DNA from: Candidula unifasciata
Taxonomy: Eukaryota > Mollusca > Gastropoda > Stylommatophora > Geomitridae
Direction of reading: 5' to 3'
Length of the DNA stretch: 64,000 bases
Assembly (NCBI GenBank): GCA_905116865.2
Contig: CAJHNH020008441.1
Span: 394,762-458,761, forward strand
The notes under the pieces were generated by a model. That model made no database searches. It was not told where the DNA came from and worked only from the letters and a program-made list of their open reading frames with translations. A program made the position numbers and the translations under genes. Below, piece by piece: positions 51,601 through 60,600 of the stretch (the stretch's first letter is position 1; each line of letters starts with the position of its first letter).

Positions 51601-54600
51601 CCCAAAAACAAGTGTTTGTTCTTAGCCTTCCACCCAATTCCCCAGATTTGTCTCCCTGTGATTTTTTTTTTTTATATTTCAAAAATTAAAGTTATGATTA
51701 AAAGGACACTTCTTTCACGATATTTTTGAGATCCAAAGGGCCGTAACATCGACTTTAAGGGCCATAACAACAGAAGAACTACAGAGGTCAATCCAGTGTT
51801 TGTTAGATCATGCCACTTGCTGTATCAATGCACAAGGTGCTCACTCTGAATCAGATACAGGCTTTATCTTCAACTGTTGATTATTTCGATTTTTATGGAA
51901 TTAGTCTCATTACTTAACTCTTTGAGTCCCAGGGCATATAGCATCAGAGGCCCAAGGGGTGGTAATGCAATTTTTTTTAATTTCACAGGTGTAACACATT
52001 AAAACAGACCATACTAATTCACTTGCCGCACAATATACACATATTATAAATAAAAGTGACCAGGGATTGTTGAGGAATAATTATAGAATACAGCTACAAC
52101 AAATAATTACGTTAGTAATTAAATATTAGTAAATAAACAGATGGTATGTTTAAAAAATTAGTAAAATGATATTTTTAAAATTTCACTTACCACTATGGCA
52201 CTCAAGGAAAACTGGTTAAAATAAATCACAAATTAATGTTAATCACTTTGTAATGCATAAGTAAAATATAAACTCAATCTGTACATTAGGTTTTGTTCCC
52301 AAGAATCTTTTGAAGCATCACAACAGAGCACTATTATTTGGTGAACAAAACTGACTCCCAAAACAATAAGTATCTTCACACACAATGAAGTTTATATAAC
52401 ACAATTTTTCTGTAATTTTGTAGCTATGTTTCTAAATAATAAGGAAAAAAGCACAAGAACTAACTGACACTGAAGAAAATCGTCTTTTCAATAATTTGTA
52501 TTCTTTTTGTGCCAGCTGACTTTGCTATCATTGTACCCTTCACGTGAGGTACATATTAGACATATCCCTCATTAAAGTTTGACTCTACAAATGACTGAAA
52601 CATATCTAATTCACAAACGTTATCTATCTAACTATCTAACACATTTACCTACACACAGACTCATTTATTTAACAAGGACATACAAATGCTCGGGCATTCC
52701 TGCCTGACTCTGCAGACAGAATACTTTAGGAAATCCAGCTGTGCCTTCTCTCTAACTACCAGCAGCATGATGATGATGGAGGTTATTGCAGTGACACAAG
52801 GTTTCCTGTGGCTGGGATCACATAGTTATTCCAACATCTGTCTGCTAGTGATTCTATGATCATGATCAGTGGACTAAATGCAGGAAATGGACTAAATTGT
52901 TGCAAAGATCAACCAAAAATGTCATTACTCCTATCTTTATCCCAGAGCATGCAGATGTTGTGGCCATGAAATAGCAGAAAAATTGGTCGATACTTTCGTC
53001 ATTACTGCCATTAGTTAAAAAAGAATGATCAGAGGACATCCAGATCACTTTGTGGGCATTACATCCAGATCACTTTGTGGGCAGTACATCCAGATCACTG
53101 TGTGGGCAGTGCATCCAGATCACTTTGTGTACAGGACATCCAGATCACTTTGTGGGCAGTACATCCAGATCACTTTGTGTACAGGACATCCAGATCACTT
53201 TTTGGGCAGTACATCCAGATCACTTTGTGGGCAGGACATCCAGATCACATTGTGGGCAGTACATCCAGATCACTTTGTGTACAGGATATCCAGATCACTT
53301 TGTGGGCAGTACATCCAGATCACTTTGTGGGCAGTACATCCAGACCACTGCTAGAAATATGAGAATTGAGAATAAAGATTGGCATAGCCAGGCAAAAGAG
53401 GCATACCGGACATAGGAGAAGTCTTGTCAACCAGCTAGAACTGGTACTGTTAGCTACTGGGTGCTGGTGGGTAGGTTGAGCAGGAACTTAGTTAATTAGT
53501 TAGTTCGGTTATCATCATTGCACTCCTGACATGTCCATAGGTGCTCAGAACCTCCCCTCAGTATTAACTCTAACGTCCGATAGCTAGTAGTACCAGTTCT
53601 ATGTTGATTAACAGGTTTTCTGGCGTGTCTGATGTGCGTCTCGTTTTTTGCTATGCCGATCTTAATTCCCAAGTCTGCCATTCTGGCGAGTGATGTGGAT
53701 TCACTGCCACCAAAGTCCTCTATCCTTCCCATTTCTCTGAGGGCATTAATAATATCAGCATGATCCATAGGCTGACCGTCGGTAGTGATAGCGGATCCAG
53801 CCAACCTGTCAGCTTTTTCATTTCCATCGACACCTGCGTATCCCGGAATAAAAATAAAGGTGACTCCACGCACAGTGGACTTCTGAATTGATTCAAGCCA
53901 TTGTCTTCGCACTGAACCTGCCTTAACCCTCCGGATCATACTCATTGAATCACTGAGTATACATATGCAGGTGTATTTTTGTGTTTCGAGCCAGGCAAAC
54001 GCTTGCGTTACTGCCATCACCTCCATCGTCATGCTGCTGGTTGTTGAGCAGAAACTGTGAGCAGCTATGGATGCTGGTGGGCATGTTAAGCAGGAACTGT
54101 GAGCAGCTATGGATGCTGGTGGGTATGTTGAGCAGGAACTGTGAGCAACTATGGATGCTGGTGGGTATGTTGAGCAGGAACTGTGAGCAGCTATGGATGC
54201 TGGTGGGTATGTTGAGCAGGAACTGTGAGCAGCTATGGATGCTGGTGGGTATGTTGAGCAGGAACTGTGAGCAGCTATGGATGCTGGTGGGTATGTTGAG
54301 CAGGAACTGTGAGCAGCTATGGATGCTGGTGGGTATGTTGAGCAGGAACTGTGAGCAGCTATGGATGCTGGTGGGTGTGTTGAGCAGGAACTGTGAGCAG
54401 CTATGGATGCTGGTGGGTATGTTGAGCAGGAACTGTGAGCAGCTATGGATGTGTCAGGGCTACCATGCAGAAATCTAAGCTCATAACTCAAGAGTTTACA
54501 TGTAGACAAACAAATTAGAGTTCTGGTGGAATATTATTAGTCTTGCAGTTGCCAGTAACAATAAATGCATTTATTAATTATGTTCATTATATATCAGATC

Positions 54601-57600
54601 CTGATCAATGGAAGTAAATCATGGACAGTTGAATGATTGGTAAAAGATGATGTGAAGATACAGGGATGTGGTTTTAATTGAAGAAGAATGATATGAACAT
54701 CCCAGATAGATCAGAAGTGAAATGAAAATGTCAAAGAAAAACATGAAGAGAACCGAGTAGACAATGGTCTGGATGTCCTGACAGTCTGTAACTGTTTGAA
54801 TGGAAAACCCTGAGAACATTACGACAGTGGGAAAGTTGCAGGGGAAGAGAAGCAGAAAGTGTCGCAGAGAGAATGTGTTGGATTGTCTGATACCATGATA
54901 TGGCAGGCATATTTGTATGAGAAATGATTCACAGTACCAGAGAGTGAAGGCTGACAGACATGATTAACAATACCACATGGCATGGACTATAAGAGAGAAA
55001 AGATATTGTGTGTGACAAGATATATGAATCATCCATGTTTGTTTGATTATTTGACAGACTCTACGCTGGCCCACTGCATCAAACTGGACTTTGGAAAAAG
55101 CAACTAAGTTCTGTGAGAATTACCTCATTTCCACATCAGTCGGTATCAAATGCATTGACAAATTCAGTTTTGACTTCACTAGCACAGTCGAGTCATGTGT
55201 CAGCGACATCCAGGTAAATATGTACTGTTGACATCTTGGACAACTTTTGTCTCTCACAAAGAGTAGGCAACTTTTGTCTGTCACAAAAAGTAGATAACTC
55301 TTGTCGGTCACAGAAAGAAGGCAACTCTTGTCTGTTACAAAGAGGACATGCTGGAAAACTTGGAGATAAAAAGGAGATAACTTGTCTATCACAGAAAGCT
55401 GGAAACTCTCGTCTGATACAAAAAGTAGATAACTCTTGTCTATTAGAAAGTTTAAACTCTTGTCTGTCACAAAGAGTAGCTTACTTTTGTCTGTTACATA
55501 GAGTATACAGCTCTAGTCTGTCACAAAAAGTAGTTGATAAGATATCTGCTGATCTGATAATTGTTGTGCATGCTTTAGACTTTCCATTATGATATTATCT
55601 ACAAAAAACTGGAACATTTTTTTCCCAATATTCTCATCTGATAGCTCAGATCACCTGCTGTCAGATTATCTACAAGTAGTTAAAGCTTCTCATTTCACAT
55701 ACACACATACAGAAATGTACATAGACAAACATAATCATATTAAAACACACAAACACCTAACTACAGACATTCATACAAAGTTGAGTGCAAAGATGTACAG
55801 AAGTGTGTTGTTGTTCATACAAAGTTGAGTGCAAAGATGTACAGAAGTGTGTTGTTGTTCATACAAAGTTGAGTGCAAAGATGTACAGAAGTGTGTTGTT
55901 GTTCATACAAAGTTGAGTGCAAAGATGTACAGAAGTGTGTTGTTGTTCATACAAAGTTGAGTGCAAAGATGTACAGAAGTGTGTTGTTGTTCATACAAAG
56001 TTGAGTTCAAAGATGTACAGAAGTGTGTTGTTGTTCATACAAAGTTGAGTGCAAAGATGTACAGAAGTGTGTTGTTGTTCATACAAAGTTGAGTGCAAAG
56101 ATGTACAGAAGTGTGTTGTTGTTCATACAAAGTTGAGGGCAAAGATGTACAGAAGTGTGTTGTTGTTCATCCATCACAAGTGATAAAGACCACTTTCATC
56201 CAAAGTAGTAATGATCAATGATTATGATTACGAAGGTGGCTGATTAGTTCAATATGAACCAGGAAAGTTCTTGAGCAGTGCGGACAACAGAGATAATGAT
56301 GATAGCTGGATGAAAGTGACTTGCGCAAGGACTTGGATTTAAGTGAGGAAGAGTTGCACAATTCATCGACCTCACTCTCTCGCCTGTGTCCATTTTGATC
56401 CAATGGCAGGACAATGTCAAGAAGATTGGAAATGGACCTAAGTACAATGGATGACCAAGGCGTCTTAAGTGCTCTCTTTGCTTGAAGCTCTCCACAGAGC
56501 CTGCTGGTAAACGCCTTCTTGTCCGTTCAACCAATAAGAGGTTTAATCTGCACAATCCGCCAAGTTCAGTCTTTGCATGTAGGGTAGGCATATCCCTATT
56601 ACTGAGTGGTTTAGAACCAGGTCGACTACCCTCTCCTGGTTTAGACAAAGCTGTTGCCAGGGGCGTGGCTGCTGTCACATGCTGACAGCTGCTGGGAGCC
56701 ACAGGAGAGAGCTAAGTGCCAGACCTAGCCCAAGAAGGACATGACGGTCACCTTGCCAGAGGTACTACTAGTCTCTGACATCCCAGACCCCATGCATACA
56801 ATCACACACCCATGTTATCACATGATATGGTAAACATATAGAGAGAAAAGACATTTAAAAAATAGAGACACAAAATTGTTGCATTTAAACTGATGGTAGA
56901 GAGAAAGACACATGGACAAAAACCAAAACACACGGTCAAAAGCCAAACACCAATTGAATGCCAGCTGACATTCAGAGACAGTAATTCATAGACACTGACA
57001 CACATGCACATACAGACATATACATAAAGTGACGCACAGAAACATACAAATACTCAAAAAATAACAAACGTATCAATAAAAAAAAAAACAATGGCCACAC
57101 ACAAACAAATTGAGACAATGTAAACACACATCTTGAGTAAACATAGCCTGCCGAAATACTATGTCTATCCCTCAGATCATGGATGATACCTCCTATGCTC
57201 TGGATGCCTTGAGCAACATCGTGGAGCAGTGTCTGGCCAAAGTGACCAGGAATGTTAGCCTATGGGTCGGCCGAAAGCCGGATGCATCTTTCCTTGATTT
57301 GATGTGCCTGAATGACTGCAGTGGTCGTGGAAAATGTTCAGATGGTAAGCTTCAGCCTCATATAAAAAAATTTGACTAGCATTCAGCAGGGTTCAATCTT
57401 GCAGTTAAATTATATAACTAGCATTTACTTTAGTAGCATCCAGTCTTGCAGTGAAAGTATATGACTAGCATTTAGTAGTGTCCAGTCTTGCAGTGAAAGC
57501 ATTTGACTAGCATTTAGTAGCATCCAGTCTTGCAAAGAATATATTTGACTTGCATTTAGTAGTGTCCAGTCTTGCAGTGAAAGTATATGACTAGCATTTA

Positions 57601-60600
57601 GTAGTGTCCAGTCTTGCAGTGAAAGTATATGACTAGCATTTAGTAGTGTCCAGTCTTGCAGTGAAAGTATATGACTAGCATTTAGTAGTGTCCAGTCTTG
57701 CAGTGAAAGTATATGACTAGCATTTAGTAGTGTCCAGTCTTGCAGTGAAAGTATATGACTAGCATTTAGTAGTGTCCAGTCTTGCAGTGAAAGTATATGA
57801 CTAGCATTTAGTAGTGTCCAGTCTTGCATAGAAAATATTTGAATAGCATTTAGTAGTGTCCAGTCTTGCATAGAAAATATTTGACTAGCAGTTAATAGTG
57901 TACAGTCTGGCATAGAAAGTAGTTGACTGGCATTCAGTATTGTGTGTCATTGAAACAATTCTGTGATTCAAAATTATTTTTTTTCCTCACATATCTACTA
58001 CGGACTGTGAAATAAATCAACTGTAACCTAGACAATCAAACTGAGTCATGTGGAGCAGTTTGATCCACAAAACTGATCAAGAACCCATTCAAGTGTATCT
58101 ATTTATAAATAATAAGACAGCAGTTAATTATCTCAAAGTGTTCATGTGACAAAAACCTTTCTTTTTCTGGTGGCACACCATGGTATGCAATGCTGGTACC
58201 TGTATCTGGTGGCACACCATGATATGCAATACTGGTACCTGTATCTGGTGGCACACCATGGTATGCAATACTGGTACCTGTATTTGGTGGCACACCATGG
58301 TATGCAATACTGGTACCAGTTTCTGGTGGCACACCATGGTATGCAATACTGGTACCTGTATCTGGTGGCACACCATGGTATGCAATACTGGTACCTGTAT
58401 CTGGTGGCACACCATGGTATGTAATACTGGTAACTGTATCTGGTGGCACACCATGGTATGCAATACTGGTACCTGTATCTGGTGACACACCATGGTATGC
58501 AATACTGGTACCTGTTTCTGGTGGCACACCATGGTATGCAATACTGGTACCTGTTTCTGGTGGCACACCATGGTATGCAATACTGATACCTGTTTCTGGT
58601 GGCACACCATGGTATGCAATACTGGTACCTGTATCTGGTGGCACACCATGGTATGCAATACTGGTACCTGTATCTGGTGGCACACTATGGTATGCAATAC
58701 TGGTACCTGTATCTGGTGGCACACCATTTTATGTAATACTGGTACCTGTTTCTGGTGGCACACCATGGTATGTAATACTGGTACCTGTTTCTGGTGGCAC
58801 ACCATGGTATGCAATACTGGTACCTGTATCTGGGTGGCACACCATGGTATGCAATACTGGTACCTGTATTTGGTGGCACACCATGGTATGCAATACTGGT
58901 ACCTGTATCTGGGCATTTTTTTTTTCCAGCACTACTGAAATACAAGGTCCGACAATTAAGTAATTATACTAATTCCATAAAAATTGAAATAATCAACAGT
59001 TAAAGATTTAACCTGTATTTTATTCCAAGTAAGTCCCTTGTGCAATAATACAGCAGGTAGCATGATCTAACAAGCACTAGTCCCCCGTGTGGGTTCCGGG
59101 GCCCCATTGTGAGGAAAACAAGAATAGACCCACTGCCTCCCCAAAAGCATGTCGTAAGAGTCGACTAATTGGGGAGCTTCCTTCGAAGTCGGAGTGCATC
59201 TGCCGGAGAGGCAAGGAACCACAGAGTGTATTCAAGAGAATGAGATCTGTAAAACTGATGCACACGCAACACTCAGCTTCTGGAGCAGGACTGCAGTTCA
59301 GTTGTGGATGAGCAACCAGAACCTTCCGCCAGAGTTTACAGCTGGTGAACGCGAAGAAGAAGAAGAAGACAAGCACTAGAATGACCTCTGTAGTTCTTCT
59401 GTTGTTATGACCCTTAGAGTCGATGTTACAGCCCTTTGGATGTCATCAGTATCGTTAAAGAAGTGTCCTTTTAATCGTAACTTTAATTTTGGGAATAGAA
59501 AATAATCACACGGAGACACAAACTGGGGATTAGGGTGGAAGGCTGAAAACACACAGTTGTTTTAGGGTCAAAAATTCTTGTTTGGATGAAATCTCTTTGG
59601 TACTCAACCTGCTGATTATTTAGACATCAGACAACGAATGTGGTACAAACCGGCAAGCAACTTTTTTCTTGCCAAAATCTTGCATTAAAATGTTATGAAT
59701 TGTGTCTCTATTAACACCAGATTTATCTGCCATCATCCTCACAGTAAAACAATGATCTTCTTGTATCTGTTCTCTGACTTTGATGTTCAGATAAACAATT
59801 ATCCCCATAAACTTGTTGCATCATTTTAACTGTTTCAGTGGTGCTTTTTCTGAGTTTTAACATGAATTTAATTATTGTTAGCTTTTTGCTCCGTGATGAT
59901 TACGTAACAATGCACCTCTGACTAGTTCAACACAATGGTGGCTTGTTTGTTGTCTGCTTATCGAGAGGCTATGAAAAGTTGCCATATCATAGATGAATGT
60001 TGCCTTTTTAGATTTTATGCTTTGCTTCATAGATGATATTTTTATCTTGGCCATAATAAAATCAGTCTCATTACCTAATTGTGGGACCTTGTAATCACTT
60101 TGTGGTAAGTCTGGCATCTGTGTTAGACACTGTCAGTGCCGACTGCTTTCTCTGGAGTCAAGCCCATTTATCTCATTGTTTTCAGTGCATGGTTACATCC
60201 CTGAGATCCTTGGTTAGAGATACACTCCATGAATAAAGATAATCTATTGGATATTAACTCAAAAAACATGTTTTGTTAGATTTTCAAACAACAATACTTA
60301 TCCAATCAGATTTTCAGTCAACAGTCAATTTGTGTAGGAAATTAAATTAAAAATGATGTCTCCTATGAAGTGTACTTTAATCAAAAAATTGAAATGTATC
60401 TTTGCAGGAGTTTGCGTCTGTGACAAAACATTTGCAGGTGTGGACTGTTCAGTCAACTTAACAGTTCCTCCATCTTGTGAATACATGCTTCCCCATCAGT
60501 TCTGTGATTTAGATGAAGAAGACTGCGATACTGTCACAGTTGTAGGGGGGCCTTTTGTAGATTCACCAGACCTTGCCTGCATCTTCCAGCACATTCATTA

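Noticed and set aside
58099..58938. Long frames on both strands (PPDTGTSIAYHGV, ICHQIQVPVLHTM types)
   Set aside because: 39-bp minisatellite with a period divisible by three; inside an intron of the VWD/EGF gene.
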